A stretch of DNA of 64,000 nt from Paraburkholderia aromaticivorans (GCF_012689525.1 NZ_CP051514.1:2422080-2486079), one strand, 5' to 3'. Numbered from the stretch's first letter, positions 52,581-62,328 are shown. Numbers and translations: made by a program. The notes: generated from the sequence alone by a model not told the origin.

Positions 52581-53745
52581 GGCTACGCTGAAAAAGGTCA
52601 ACGGCATTGGTCGCTCAATCGTTAGATGTGCATGAAACAACAGACCCTTGCGATGGCGGCCGATCAAGGCGCCGGATTTGAACAGTACCGTCGGCCAACC
52701 AAACGCGATGTGTTCCTTGAGACGATGGAGCAGATCGTGCCGTGGGCGCAGTTGTGCGAGGTTGTCGAGCCGTACTATCCGAAGGGTCAGGGCGGTCGCC
52801 CGCCAGTGGGTCTGGAGCGCATGCTGCGCATGCACTTTCTGCAGCACTGGTTCAACCTGGCCGATGAAGCCTGCGAGGAAGCGCTGCTGGATAGCACCGC
52901 ATTGCGGCGATTCGTCGGCATTGACCTGGGGCGCGAGCGCGTTCCTGATGGTACGACGCTCTTGAAGTTCCGGCGGCTGCTGGAGCGCAACAAGCTCGGC
53001 GAGCAATTGTTCGCCAAGGTCGGCGAGGTACTGCAAGGGCGCGGACTGAAGGTAGGCAGCGGCACCATCGTGGATGCCACCATCATCGGTGCGCCGAGTT
53101 CCACAAAGAATGCGGACAAGGCGCGAGATCCCGAAATGCATCAGACGAGGAAGGGCCAGCAGTGGTACTTCGGCATGAAGTTGCACATCGGTGTGGATAG
53201 CCAGACGGGTCTGGCACACAGCGCGGTAGTGACAGCGGCGAACGTGCACGACAAGCATCCGCTGCCGGCGCTGCTGCATGGCGGCGAGCAGCGTGTGTAC
53301 GGTGACAGCGCCTATGCGAGCCAGAAGGAACTCATCGCCAGCAAGGCGCCGAAAGCCAAGGACTTCACCAACCAGCGTGTGCGCAATCGCAGTGGTGAAG
53401 TCGATGAAGCCAGGCGCTCGAAAAACCGCAGCAAGTCGAAGATTCGTGCCCGGGTCGAACACGTCTTTGCGGTGGTCAAGCGGCTGTGGGGGTTCGGCAA
53501 GGTGCGCTATCGCGGCCTCGCGAAGAACGCCACGCGCGCCTTTACCACACTCGCGCTGGCCAACATCTACATGAGCCGCACGCGGCTGATGGCACAGCTG
53601 CGTCCATGAGTAGCCAAAGTGGGTCGAGAGACCCGCTTGCAAGGCCCTTCAGGGCCAGAAAATCGAACCAGTCGGGTCGCTGATCTCGCATTCCGAAATT
53701 CAGCGACAAGCTGTTGGCGAAAACGCTGGCTTCTTCAGCGTAGCC
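52581..53745 (+). mobile_element. IS5-family insertion sequence, copy B
   Basis: A 1,165-bp element with the same ends as copy A and a TTAG duplication (52577-52580, 53746-53749). Direct orientation, 204 bp from copy A; the interval holds the porin start. The two could recombine and delete 1.37 kb. Confidence 0.9.
52626..53609 (+). CDS. IS5-family transposase, copy B
   Basis: 327 residues, same protein as copy A with VDATII, YGDSAYAS and RVEHVFAVVKR motifs. No differences were seen on inspection, so one of the two insertions is recent. Confidence 0.92.
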   Translation: MCMKQQTLAMAADQGAGFEQYRRPTKRDVFLETMEQIVPWAQLCEVVEPYYPKGQGGRPPVGLERMLRMHFLQHWFNLADEACEEALLDSTALRRFVGIDLGRERVPDGTTLLKFRRLLERNKLGEQLFAKVGEVLQGRGLKVGSGTIVDATIIGAPSSTKNADKARDPEMHQTRKGQQWYFGMKLHIGVDSQTGLAHSAVVTAANVHDKHPLPALLHGGEQRVYGDSAYASQKELIASKAPKAKDFTNQRVRNRSGEVDEARRSKNRSKSKIRARVEHVFAVVKRLWGFGKVRYRGLAKNATRAFTTLALANIYMSRTRLMAQLRP

Positions 53746-53749
53746 TTAG

Positions 53750-54190
53750 ATAAAAAATCCATCCTATTCAATCCACTTAGGGACACTCACCCAGCTAACC
53801 AAAATCTGATCTTCCTTGCGTTATATTCATTTTAGACGGCGGTTTGGTATGCAATAAGTGTAGGCAATATAGGCGGCAATCGTGCACCGGTTCGCCACGG
53901 ACGGAAATAGGGGAATCCCCGATCTTCACTTCAGACGCGTTGAAAGTGGTCTTTGTAGGCTAAAATGAATACAAACAATGATGGGCGCTGAGATTCAAGA
54001 AGGTCCCGATCTTGTAACGCCAACTGCCCCGTGAATGCCGCGCTGTCCGACCTCATCAAGGACCGCACGTGGCATTCCGTCACGGCGCCCGCCCTCATCG
54101 ATGGTCATCTGACGGCCGAACGAGCGCTTCTTCGATGAGGGGGCATTCCGTGGCGACAGTCATGCCATGCGCGGCGCTGTGCGCTTCCGA
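53750..54190. other. Intergenic stretch with a decayed promoter region
   Basis: No full gene. It holds GTAGGCTAAAATGAATACAAA at 53956, close to the promoter region at 40061, with candidate operator TGAATACAA at 53966-53974. A short frame starting GTG at 54032 (NAALSDLIKDRTWHSVTAPA, 34 codons) is not recognised. The layout suggests a duplicate of the 40.1-42.3 kb block from which the SnoaL/DoxX part was lost. Confidence 0.45.
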
Positions 54191-54265
54191 AATTATAGTC
54201 CGCCCCTGGGCGCCGGGATCATTACTTTGGCGATGATGTTCCGGGCCGGGTTGTCAGAGCGATAA
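54191..54265 (+). pseudogene. 3' end of a small membrane protein gene (module remnant)
   Basis: YSPPLGAGIITLAMMFRAGL and a stop match the last 25 codons of the small protein at 41757 (YGPPLGAGIITLAMMIRAAL). The following 67 bp up to the dctP remnant are also similar to the 41934-42000 interval. Confidence 0.75.
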
Positions 54266-54332
54266 TTGGATAGATGCGCCGTCCACAGCTCATCTACGCC
54301 CTCACTTCATCGTCTAGAAGGATGCTGGAAAC

Positions 54333-54614
54333 ATGATGAAGCGATTTGCACGGTTCAAATCAGGCTGGTCGCTGAACCAAGTTTGCCATGACGTTATCGG
54401 AGCGCTGTTCGGAACGCTTCTGATTGCGCAGCCGATATGGGCGCATGCTAAACCGGTACAAACGCTCACGATCATGGAATACCGGCCGCACCTGAACTCG
54501 GATCAACCGACAGTGCGCGGCATGATCAAATTTGCGGACCTTGTGAACGAAGAATCCAACGGCCGCCTGGCAGTGACAGTGAGTGGGGCGACAGTTCCGG
54601 GATCGCCCCAAGAC
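54333..54614 (+). pseudogene. dctP N-terminal fragment
   Basis: MMKRFARFKSGWSLNQVCHD and on through SGATVPGSPQD are about 90% identical to the first 94 codons of the TRAP binding protein at 42001. It ends at the junction with an IS6-like transposase fragment near 54613. Confidence 0.85.
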
Positions 54615-55099
54615 GCTTTCACGAATGCATGTTTCACGCCGGCCAGTTTGGGGACCTCCGCCTTTGCTGCCGGATAGCTATGCAGTTGATCGGTGACGAT
54701 CGTTCGGGGCACCGGGTGTGAGCGCAATACCTTCCTGAAGAAGTGTTTGGCCGCAGCCTTGTCGCACCGCTTTTGTAACAGCACGTCAAGTTCGGTGCCG
54801 TGTTCGTCCACCGCGCGCCACAGCACGTACGGCTTGCCGCGCAGCTTCACGAACACTTCATCGAGGTGCCAGGTCGAACCCGCCCTGCCACGCACGCCCT
54901 TCGCGCAACGCGCAAACTGCGAATCGAACCGGTCGCACCAGTTGCGCACCGATTCGTATGTGACACTTACGCCGCGCTCGAGTAGTAATTCCTCGTGGCC
55001 CGCAGGCCCAGGTTGAAGCGTGTGGTACCACCGTACTGCGCAGCTGATGACCGATGCCGGGAAACGGAAACCGTAGTAAGGTGATTTGCTGTTCTTCAT
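54613..55099 (-). pseudogene. IS6-like transposase, truncated and frame-damaged
   Basis: MKNSKSPYYGFRFPASVISC, then (after two compensating shifts around residues 27-35, where WYHRFNLGLRDVEE is expected) LLLERGVSVTYESVRNWCDR, WHLDEVFVKLRGKPYVLWRA and TIVTDQLHSYPAAKAEV. The C-terminal third with the catalytic Glu is missing after HAFVKA. It belongs to a different IS6 subgroup from the three copies above. Confidence 0.8.
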
Positions 55100-55379
55100 C
55101 CCGCCATTTACCCGGCACAGTCGTCATCTTGACAAAGCCTGATACGGGCATCGGATATATATCGCAGGCCCAAACATTTGGCGTCTGCATCTCGCGCCCC
55201 ACAATTGCAGTTAGCCTCTCTCGCTCTCGAATGGCACAAAGCATGGGTGGCCTCGCCGACAGGCTGAAGTCCCGATGCAGACAATAAACGTAGCTCGTCG
55301 GTCTGCGGAGCCTCGTCAATAATTAGGACGATTACTTTTAGCCATAGATCTGGTTCAAGCGCGTCCACTGACTGAGCCC
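55100..55379. other. Stretch without a recognised gene
   Basis: It presumably contains the outer end of the IS6-like fragment and the 3' flank of the MarR gene. Short frames on both strands lack motifs. Confidence 0.4.
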
Positions 55380-55853
55380 TCAAGCCAAATCCTCGCTATT
55401 CTCGAGGATCCGACGAAGCATATCTGTCAGAGACCGTTTTTCGTGCGCAGTAAACCCGTCCAGCGCACGGTCCATGATGACCGTGCAGAAGGCCGGCATG
55501 CGGGCAGCTACGGCCTGACCTTCCGGAGTCAGCGTCAAATGGGCGGTCCGCCGATCGCGTCCTCCGCGCTGGCGGGTAACTAGTCGGCGCTTTTCCAGCC
55601 GATCTATTAACCGTGTAGTAGAGCTTGCGTCAATGCCACATTCTCGGGCCAACTCGGACGCAAGTCGGAGCTTGCCACTACTCAACATACACAGGATGCC
55701 GCTTTGCGTGCCGGTGACGCCCAGCTCCCCTATCGTGTGATGGTTGACCATACTACTAAGGGTCGAGTGAACCCGAGGCAGAAGAAAGTTGAGGCAATCG
55801 CATAATTGAAACGTTTCGGCATTGGACTGAACTGTGACCTGGAAATTCTTCAT
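55380..55853 (-). CDS. MarR-family transcriptional regulator
   Basis: 157 residues from ATG 55853 (MKNFQVTVQSNAETFQLCDC). Winged-helix text: LGVTGTQSGILCMLSSGKLR, then LASELARECGIDASSTTRLI, then DRLEKRRLVTRQRGGRDRRT with the DRR wing. An upstream extension of the frame is open but has no homology. Usually a dimeric repressor released by aromatic acids. It is read toward the IS debris and has no obvious target next to it apart from the mob genes. Confidence 0.8.
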   Translation of the reverse strand: MKNFQVTVQSNAETFQLCDCLNFLLPRVHSTLSSMVNHHTIGELGVTGTQSGILCMLSSGKLRLASELARECGIDASSTTRLIDRLEKRRLVTRQRGGRDRRTAHLTLTPEGQAVAARMPAFCTVIMDRALDGFTAHEKRSLTDMLRRILENSEDLA

Positions 55854-56139
55854 TGTGGAAGAGTAGCTCGATGGGCTCGTGGGTAGAAGTAGGCCGATGT
55901 CCCTCAGGATGAGGGTCTGACGGGCGCAGGACAAATCGATCAGCGAGTTGCGCCACATTGAATAAGTTCGGACATCCCTGAGCATATTCCGCCATCATCA
56001 GGGCGATGAAGACGGTCAGCACAATTTAATCATGAACTTCCGAAACAGGGTACGCCGGCCGCTTGCATCCGGCGACAGACTGCATCGTCGTTACGCTCTT
56101 TGCGTGGCAGCAGCAACGTCTCCCCGAGCATCCCGCGCA

Positions 56140-56667
56140 CTATGTCCCTTGCGGCAGGAGTGCGAGCAACAGCCGCCGCAACTCAACAGACTCACGGGGC
56201 GTCAGCTTTGAAGTGAGGATGCGCTCCACTTCCTCGACGCGCGGGCGTAACGCAGCAAGCTGGTTGCTGCCTGCCGCCGCCAGTGACAGCACATAGCTGC
56301 GCCTGTCAACGGGATCGTCGCTCCGCTCGATCAGGCCATTACGAACCATGCGGGCGACCAGATCAGCGACCGTCGAGCGGTCCACGTCAAGTTCGTCGCC
56401 GAGTTGCCGCTGATTGACACCGGGTGTTCTCTGCAAGATCTCGAGCGCCGCGTACTGGACGCTCGTGATTTCAGCGGAGACTTCGCTGAGCCATACCGCT
56501 ACGTGACGCTGTTGGGCCCGGCGCACGAGGCTGCCGGTAAATTTCACCAGCGTATCGTGATTGTGCTGTTTGATCGGTAATTTGTCAGTGTTGGGCTGTT
56601 TATTGCGTGAGAAATATGGGCCGGAAGAAGGCGCTGAGTTCCGGATAGGCATCGAGCGGAAGAACAT
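56140..56667 (-). CDS. mobR: MarR-family regulator, probably MobR-like
   Basis: Up to 175 residues; homology begins about residue 38 (DTLVKFTGSLVRRAQQRHVA). HTH text: ITSVQYAALEILQRTPGVNQ, RQLGDELDVDRSTVADLVAR and the wing SDDPVDRRSYVLSL. The true start is unclear: the frame overlaps the end of mobA, and no Met lies closer, so GTG or TTG may be used. In Comamonas testosteroni the MarR protein MobR represses mobA, and the adjacent arrangement here supports the same role. Confidence 0.72.
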   Translation of the reverse strand: MFFRSMPIRNSAPSSGPYFSRNKQPNTDKLPIKQHNHDTLVKFTGSLVRRAQQRHVAVWLSEVSAEITSVQYAALEILQRTPGVNQRQLGDELDVDRSTVADLVARMVRNGLIERSDDPVDRRSYVLSLAAAGSNQLAALRPRVEEVERILTSKLTPRESVELRRLLLALLPQGT

Positions 56668-58495
56668 GCGCGATGTATTGATCCGGACGGACTACGACGA
56701 GCGCGCCCCGCTGTCGATCAATTGCGCGTTCGTCGAAGATATCAGTCGCTGCTTCGCTCGTAAATGCCTTCTCGTAATCGATCAGGCCGTGGCGACCCTT
56801 GCGCGGAAGCAGGAGCGGAGGCAGGTCTTCCAGACGCACTTCGCGATGAGGCTGCTGCAGCACGCTGCGCAGATCGAGTACGCTGTCCGCATCGGCATCG
56901 TCTGGAGTGACGAGCCGCAAAACGGATTCGGGCGATGTCGTCAGATGGTCACACAGTGCATGAAGGGCGCTTCGATCCGCGTCAGAGAACGCGTACAGAC
57001 GCCAGCGACCGTCTGCCTGCGCCGCGTGTCCGAGTTGAAAGGGCTTTGCATCCGCAAGCCGGACTACGGGCGAGGAATGGAAGCGCGTACCGATCAGAAA
57101 GCCCTTTGCAAGCGCCTGATGCGCAACATCACCTGTCAGCATGCCGGGCCTGTAACGTGTCGCGACGCCTGCAGTATAACGACCCGCGCGAACGAAATAT
57201 GCCTGAAGCTCCTCGGGATCGACGCCGCCGGCTTCGGGGCGACCGGGATCCCTGGGCGGAGCAGCCATCATTGCCGACCATTCCTTGTCGAAGTCGATCA
57301 GCTCCTGCGCAATCGGCTGACGCTCATCCGAATAGGTGCGCAACAGGCTCGGGCCGCTACGCCCTTGCAGCACCGCGCCCAGTTTCCAGCCGAGATTAAA
57401 CCCGTCCTGCATCGACACGTTCATGCCCTGGCCGGCCTTCGCGCTGTGCGTGTGACACGCGTCGCCCGCGATGAAAACGCGAGGCTCGCGCGCTGTGCCG
57501 TTGGCGGCGAGTGCATCGTCGAAGCGGTCCGTCAGGCGCTGTCCAACTTCATAGACCGAGAACCATGCGACTTCTTTTACATCGAGGGTATAGGGATGCA
57601 GGATCTGTTGTGCGGTCTGAATGATGCGATCGACCGTGGTCTGCCTGATGCTGTCACGGTTGTCGGGCGTGACGTCGCCGAGATCGACGTAAAAGCGCAC
57701 CAGATATCCACCTTCGCGCGGAATGATGAGGAGGTTGCCCTTGCTCGCGGACTGAATGGCCGCTTTTAACCGGATATCGGGGAAGTCAGTAACGGCAAGC
57801 GCGTCCATTACGCCCCATGCGTGATTGGCCGCATCACCGCGTAGCGTTTGACCGATAGCGGTGCGCACGCAGCTGTGAGCGCCATCGCAACCCACGACAT
57901 AACGGGCCCGCACGCTCACGGTCTGATCGAGACGCGCGACATCCATGCGGCGCATGGTGACGCACACCGGATAGTCGCCGGAATCGTCGCGTTGCACGTC
58001 GATCACCTCGAGGTCGTAGTCGGGCTCCAGTCGCTGCGACGAGCGGCGCATCACGTCCAGCAGATGGTCTTGCACACGCGCCTGATTGACAATCACATGC
58101 GGAAACTCAGACAACCCTGTTTCGGTATCCTGAACGCGTCCGGTACGCCTGATCGCACCGCGGTTAAGTGCGTCGGGCCGCCAGAACACTGTTTCATTGA
58201 CCCAGTAAGCTTCGTGCAGCAGGCGGTCGGCGAGCCCGAATGCATCGAACATCTCGACTGTCCGGCACGCGACACCGTCGGCCTGTCCCATCTGCATTGG
58301 CCCGCTGCGACGTTCGACGATGCGTGTCCTGATGGACGGAAATTGCGACAGTTGCGCCGCGAGCACGAGTCCCGCGGGACCGCTTCCGACGATAAGGACG
58401 TCAACTGTATCGGACATCGCGACGCTCGGCGAGCTGTCAGCGGCTGGCTCAATCATCGGATCGCCGACGTGAAAGCCGTTCAGATGAAACTGCAT
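56600..58495 (-). CDS. mobA: 3-Hydroxybenzoate 4-monooxygenase
   Basis: 631 residues starting MQFHLNGFHVGDPMIEPAAD, strongly like MobA of Comamonas testosteroni along its whole length. FAD-binding GSGPAGLVLAAQL near residue 37, the DG motif in GCDGAHSCVRTAIG, GDACHTHSAKAGQGMNVSMQ for the second FAD contact, and a C-terminal thioredoxin-like domain ending RGALVVVRPDQYIAHVLPLD. It oxidises 3-hydroxybenzoate to protocatechuate with NADPH and O2, in the cytoplasm. ATG 58495 has GGAGA upstream. Protocatechuate could then feed a 4,5-cleavage route such as that at 12-16 kb, although the regulators differ. Confidence 0.88.
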   Translation of the reverse strand: MQFHLNGFHVGDPMIEPAADSSPSVAMSDTVDVLIVGSGPAGLVLAAQLSQFPSIRTRIVERRSGPMQMGQADGVACRTVEMFDAFGLADRLLHEAYWVNETVFWRPDALNRGAIRRTGRVQDTETGLSEFPHVIVNQARVQDHLLDVMRRSSQRLEPDYDLEVIDVQRDDSGDYPVCVTMRRMDVARLDQTVSVRARYVVGCDGAHSCVRTAIGQTLRGDAANHAWGVMDALAVTDFPDIRLKAAIQSASKGNLLIIPREGGYLVRFYVDLGDVTPDNRDSIRQTTVDRIIQTAQQILHPYTLDVKEVAWFSVYEVGQRLTDRFDDALAANGTAREPRVFIAGDACHTHSAKAGQGMNVSMQDGFNLGWKLGAVLQGRSGPSLLRTYSDERQPIAQELIDFDKEWSAMMAAPPRDPGRPEAGGVDPEELQAYFVRAGRYTAGVATRYRPGMLTGDVAHQALAKGFLIGTRFHSSPVVRLADAKPFQLGHAAQADGRWRLYAFSDADRSALHALCDHLTTSPESVLRLVTPDDADADSVLDLRSVLQQPHREVRLEDLPPLLLPRKGRHGLIDYEKAFTSEAATDIFDERAIDRQRGALVVVRPDQYIAHVLPLDAYPELSAFFRPIFLTQ

Positions 58496-58606
58496 GAGGG
58501 TTCTCCAGGAGTGCATGTCAATTTGGCCTGAATATACTCCGTACACCAACTATCTGGAAGCGCATACTTATGGATGTTTACCCTGGTCTTTTACGACAAA
58601 CAGAAG

Positions 58607-58672
58607 TCAACACAGGACTTGCATCATGGTGGCCTCGATATAGATGGTGTTCCACAACACGATCATATTGAG
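58607..58672 (-). pseudogene. Tn3-family transposase C-terminal scrap
   Basis: On the minus strand LNMIVLWNTIYIEATMMQ and then a stop resembles the LNxIVLWNTxYM block near the C-terminus of Tn3-family transposases. Only about 20 codons remain, cut by the IS6 element on its right. Confidence 0.5.
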
Positions 58673-59513
58673 GGCTCTGGTGCAAATAGCGCGGGGGGGA
58701 ATCGGTTAGGTGTCGGTCTGAACGAATTGAGAGCCGCCGATGAGCAAGCTGAAGAGTCTGGAGGAACTGTTCGCGGGCCGTCATTTTGACCGCGATGTGA
58801 TCATTCTGTGTGTTCGCTGGTACCTGCGCTACAAGCTTAGCCTGCGCGATCTGGTCGAGATGATGGCGGAACGGGGTCTGTCGCTGGCGCGCACGACGAT
58901 CCTGCGCTGGGTGCGTCGCTTTGCGCCGGAATTCGTCAAACGGTGGAACCGCTTTTGCAGGCCCACCGGCCAGTCGTGGCGTGTCGACGAGACTTACCTC
59001 AAGCTGCGCGGCAAGTGGGTTTATCTTTATCGGGCGGTGGATCGGGCTGGTCAGACGGTCGACTTCATGCTCAGCGCCAGGCGCGACGTGAAGGCGGCAA
59101 AAGCGTTTTTCAGGAAGGCAATCAAACATCAAGGCCAGCCACCGAAGACCATCACGCTTGATGGCTACGCCGCCTCGCACCGCGCCGTGCGCGAGATGAA
59201 GGCTGATGGCTTGCTGCCGGAGGACACGAAGGTCGGATCCTCGAAATATCTCAATAATCTGGTCGAGCAGGACCACCGCAACATCAAGTCCCGGACGAAA
59301 GTCATGCTTGGCTTCAAACGTTTCCGGAACGCAGCGATCACTCTCTCAGGTATTGAACTGGTACATCGCATTCGCAAGGGCCAATTCAGCCTCGCGAAAC
59401 TCCGCCTCAAAGATACCGCTGCGCCCGCTAACTGGATGGCCGTCCTGTCTGTCTGATCAGGTATCCTTTATATAACAAAATATCTCGTCATATCGACTAT
59501 TTGCACCAGAGCC
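58673..59513 (+). mobile_element. IS6-family insertion sequence, distinct subgroup
   Basis: Perfect 17-bp ends GGCTCTGGTGCAAATAG at 58673 and (minus strand) ending 59513; 841 bp. Flanks do not match, consistent with replicative or recombinational events typical of IS6. Confidence 0.88.
58740..59456 (+). CDS. IS6-family transposase
   Basis: 238 residues: [20 protein letters not shown] (HTH), [20 protein letters not shown] (first Asp), [13 protein letters not shown] (second Asp) and [20 protein letters not shown] (Glu). Intact. It starts with ATG 58740 in frame with full homology. Confidence 0.9.
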   Translation: MSKLKSLEELFAGRHFDRDVIILCVRWYLRYKLSLRDLVEMMAERGLSLARTTILRWVRRFAPEFVKRWNRFCRPTGQSWRVDETYLKLRGKWVYLYRAVDRAGQTVDFMLSARRDVKAAKAFFRKAIKHQGQPPKTITLDGYAASHRAVREMKADGLLPEDTKVGSSKYLNNLVEQDHRNIKSRTKVMLGFKRFRNAAITLSGIELVHRIRKGQFSLAKLRLKDTAAPANWMAVLSV

Positions 59514-59519
59514 GCGGGC

Positions 59520-59817
59520 GATGCGCATGCGCTCATCGAACTCGTTGACTGGTACCGCGCGAGGTGGGAAATAGAAATGTCTTCAACGTCCTGAAGAACG
59601 CCTGCCGGGTTGAGGCGCTGCAACTCTCACAGATGGAGCGGGTGGAGAAGGCGCTCGCGCTGTACATGGTCGTATCGTGGCGTATCGCGCGGCTCATCCG
59701 TGTGGGCAGAACCTGTCCGGAGCTGGACGCGTCGCTGTTCTTCGCAGCTGACGAGAACGCGCCATACGTCGATGTGGTCGTCGCGTTCAAAATAAAAAAC
59801 GAGGTAGGGATAACGTG
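59520..59817 (+). pseudogene. IS4-family transposase fragment (different IS)
   Basis: The part WYRARWEIEM belongs to the YREK signature; a one-base loss near 59577 changes frame, and the protein resumes as FNVLKNACRVEALQLSQMER, then VEKALALYMVVSWRIARLIR. It ends near 59817 short of the usual C-terminus. Confidence 0.7.
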
Positions 59818-59896
59818 AAAGCGACCAGGACCGCAGGCCGGGGAGATCCAGCTCGTAGGCGTATTGGGTTGAGCCGGTTGCGGGACGCCGCCCTAT

Positions 59897-60867
59897 GTCT
59901 CAGGATTACCCACACCTTGCGAGCGGAGTGATGAATGATCGCTTGTAAACCGTCGATGTCGATGTTAACTTTGTCCCATTCTGTTCGCAACGGTAGTCGG
60001 GATTGTTCGACGAGAACGAGACAGATGACTGGGCAAGTGCCGAATTTGGCGAGGCGAATCTGGGTGATGCGCGCCTGGCGCAGCGTCTCGTTGCGCTGGC
60101 TCGCCGACTCGCGTGCAGTCCGCAAGGTTCGTTTCCACAATCGCTCAAGCCTGCCGAACTGAAGGCTGCCTACCGTTTCTTCGATAATACGCAGGTCGAC
60201 ACGAACGGCATCCTCGCGCCCCACATTGCGCAAACGCTCGATCGCATGAGACAGGTGCCGATCGTGCTGGCGGTTCAGGACACAACGGAGTTCAACCTGT
60301 CGCATCTGCACGCGACGGAAGGTCTGGGTCGCGGCACCGGCAACAATGAGCAGGGCTTCATGTTGCACAGTCTGCTGGCAGTCACGCCTGAGGGCTTGCC
60401 GCCAGGCGTGCTTGGCATGAAGACCTGGGTGCGCCCCGAAGAGGTGTTCGGCAAGAGGGCTCCCGCAGTTACGCGCCCCATCGAACAGAAAGAAAGCATC
60501 AAATGGCTTGAAGGGATCGACCATCTCGCGGCACTCAGGTTACGTTGTGCAAAGACGCGGTTTGTCTGTGTTGGAGACCGCGAGAGCGACCTGTACGAAC
60601 TGTTTTCTGCCGAACGCCCCGCCGGGGTGGATTGGTTGATCCGCGCAGTACACAACCGTGTAGCGCGTCATCCGCAAGGCTACCTTTGGGAAGCTGTTCT
60701 GGCCACCACGCCCCGTGGCCACACTGAGCTGCGGATGCCAACCCGAGGCAAAGTTCCTCAGCGCACAGCGCGGCTGACGTTGCGTTGTGCGAGCGTGCGG
60801 CTGCATTCTCCAAGAGCGCGCGCGAGCCGCCGCAGCCTGCCTGAGGTGGACGTCTTTGCAATTCATG
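59897..60867 (+). mobile_element. IS4-family (IS50 group) element, truncated copy
   Basis: Nearly identical to 1815-2787 apart from a few substitutions and small indels in the leader. The copy stops abruptly after ATTCATG at 60867, inside the transposase gene, and continues as the Lrp/AsnC-type gene. Confidence 0.85.
60003..60867 (+). pseudogene. IS4-family transposase, N-terminal 288 codons
   Basis: Same protein as 1923-3305 up to PEVDVFAIH; the third catalytic (YREK) region is lost. The frame then runs on into unrelated codons to 61130. Confidence 0.88.
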
Positions 60868-61338
60868 GTGTCTTCAACAGAACTCGATGCGATCGATCGC
60901 AAAATACTCAAGGAACTGCAGGAGGACGCGCGTCTAACCAACGTAGAGCTTGCCTCGCGAGTCAATCTGTCGCCGTCTCCCTGTCTGGCTCGGGTGAAGG
61001 CAATGGAGCAGTGCAACATTATCCGCCGGCGCGTGACCCTCCTGGATCCGGGCGCAGCGGGATTGAACCTAAGCGTGTTCATCGATGTGTCGCTCGAGAA
61101 TCAACGGCGCGAGGGACTGGACGAATTTGAACGCGCCGTTGTCGCGCTGCCGAGCATCGTGGAGTGTTACCTGATGACGGGCGACGCGGATCACCTGTTA
61201 CGGGTTCTCGTACGGGATACACAGGCGCTCGAGCGCCTCATCGTCGATGAACTCACAAGGATCCCGAACGTCCGGAGCATCCGCTCCAGCGTCGCGCTCA
61301 AGCAGGTCATGTATTCAACTGCGATTTCCGTCACTTGA
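60865..61338 (+). CDS. Lrp/AsnC-family transcriptional regulator
   Basis: 157 residues starting MVSSTELDAIDRKILKELQE. N-terminal HTH_AsnC-type domain (LTNVELASRVNLSPSPCLAR, VKAMEQCNIIRRRV), C-terminal RAM ligand domain (VECYLMTGDADHLLRVLV). The ATG lies in the residual IS4 sequence; the first codon after the junction is GTG, which may be the native start. Upstream native regulatory DNA has been replaced by the IS. Target unknown; may regulate the flavin monooxygenase genes further right. Confidence 0.85.
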   Translation: MVSSTELDAIDRKILKELQEDARLTNVELASRVNLSPSPCLARVKAMEQCNIIRRRVTLLDPGAAGLNLSVFIDVSLENQRREGLDEFERAVVALPSIVECYLMTGDADHLLRVLVRDTQALERLIVDELTRIPNVRSIRSSVALKQVMYSTAISVT

Positions 61339-61487
61339 AACCAATGATCCACATCACGGCAACCTGCCGCGCCCGGATTCAATCCCACCTGTGCTCCCAC
61401 TGGCCACGCGAGTCGGCAGCGCTGCGCTTTCCTGCCTTTGAAGCGCAACGTGTGGCGCGTGCCGCATCTACGGACGCTGTCGTGGGT

Positions 61488-62258
61488 CTACGAATCTGCG
61501 ACGATAGCAGGCTTACTCCCGTCGCCGGACGCGTCGAGGACCGAGCCGGGAGTGTGCGAGAGAAACAGTCTGCCGTCCTTCGAATTCATGTTCAGCGCCC
61601 AGAAAGGCCTGGCTGCGGCGAGTTCGCCGCGCGCCCACGATTTCAAATAAGAGTAGGAAAAGGCAGCGCCGCGTTCACAGGTCTGCTGGTCACAACCGAG
61701 GCTTGAGAGCGCCATGCGCACGCTCCCGTCCATATATCGAATCGGGTCAGGCACGCCCTGCCGGATCGCCTGTATTCCGTGAGCGGACGCACCCATAAGG
61801 AAGTCGGTGGCGACGTCGACGAGATCGAACGTGAACTGACCGAGCGCCTTCCCATTCTCCAGGTCCGCGGCCATGTACTGCGCGACGAGCGTGTGATGCG
61901 GCCAGACGTCGACCCGCGTGACGAAGCCGGCCCACTTCCGGTCGAGAAGGGCACGCACGAGGAAGACGCGAAAGCCGACGGCGGCACGCTGCCACGGTTC
62001 GGTCAGCAGGTCATACACCGGCAGTATGTCGCTCGTCATCTGATTGCTGAGTTCCTGGCCGAGCGCCACGAGCACCTGTTCCAGCGAGTCGAAGTATTTG
62101 TAGAACGTGCCCCTCGAGACCTTCGCCTCGCGGATCACGTCGTCGATGACAGGCCCCGGGCCGACATGATCAGCATAGACACGCATCGCGGCGTCGAGGA
62201 GCTTCGCCCTCATCAGCAGGCGCTTTTTTTCCGCGACCTTCGAACGATGATCCACCAT
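61488..62258 (-). CDS. TetR-family transcriptional regulator
   Basis: 256 residues from ATG 62258 (MVDHRSKVAEKKRLLMRAKL), which has GAGGA upstream; ATG 62270 is in frame too. HTH: PVIDDVIREAKVSRGTFYKY, FDSLEQVLVALG. A long C-terminal part extends beyond usual TetR size (about 200). It is divergent from the monooxygenase gene at 62559; a palindrome TTTTGTCA-TAG-TGACAAAA between them is the likely operator. Confidence 0.85.
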   Translation of the reverse strand: MVDHRSKVAEKKRLLMRAKLLDAAMRVYADHVGPGPVIDDVIREAKVSRGTFYKYFDSLEQVLVALGQELSNQMTSDILPVYDLLTEPWQRAAVGFRVFLVRALLDRKWAGFVTRVDVWPHHTLVAQYMAADLENGKALGQFTFDLVDVATDFLMGASAHGIQAIRQGVPDPIRYMDGSVRMALSSLGCDQQTCERGAAFSYSYLKSWARGELAAARPFWALNMNSKDGRLFLSHTPGSVLDASGDGSKPAIVADS

Positions 62259-62309
62259 CGCGTTCCTCATCCTTATGGAAATGCAGTACGCCGAAATACC
62301 GAAGTGACG

Positions 62310-62328
62310 TTTTGTCATAGTGACAAAA
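62310..62328. promoter_or_regulatory. Palindromic operator for the TetR protein
   Basis: TTTTGTCA, TAG, TGACAAAA: a perfect 8-bp inverted repeat 52 bp before the TetR start. A half-site TGACAAAA recurs at 62414-62421 nearer the monooxygenase. Size and symmetry suit a TetR dimer. Confidence 0.6.

Noticed and set aside
51212..53745. Two IS5 copies as a composite transposon
   Set aside because: Each has its own TTAG duplication and only 204 bp of porin remnant lie between them, so they are independent insertions.
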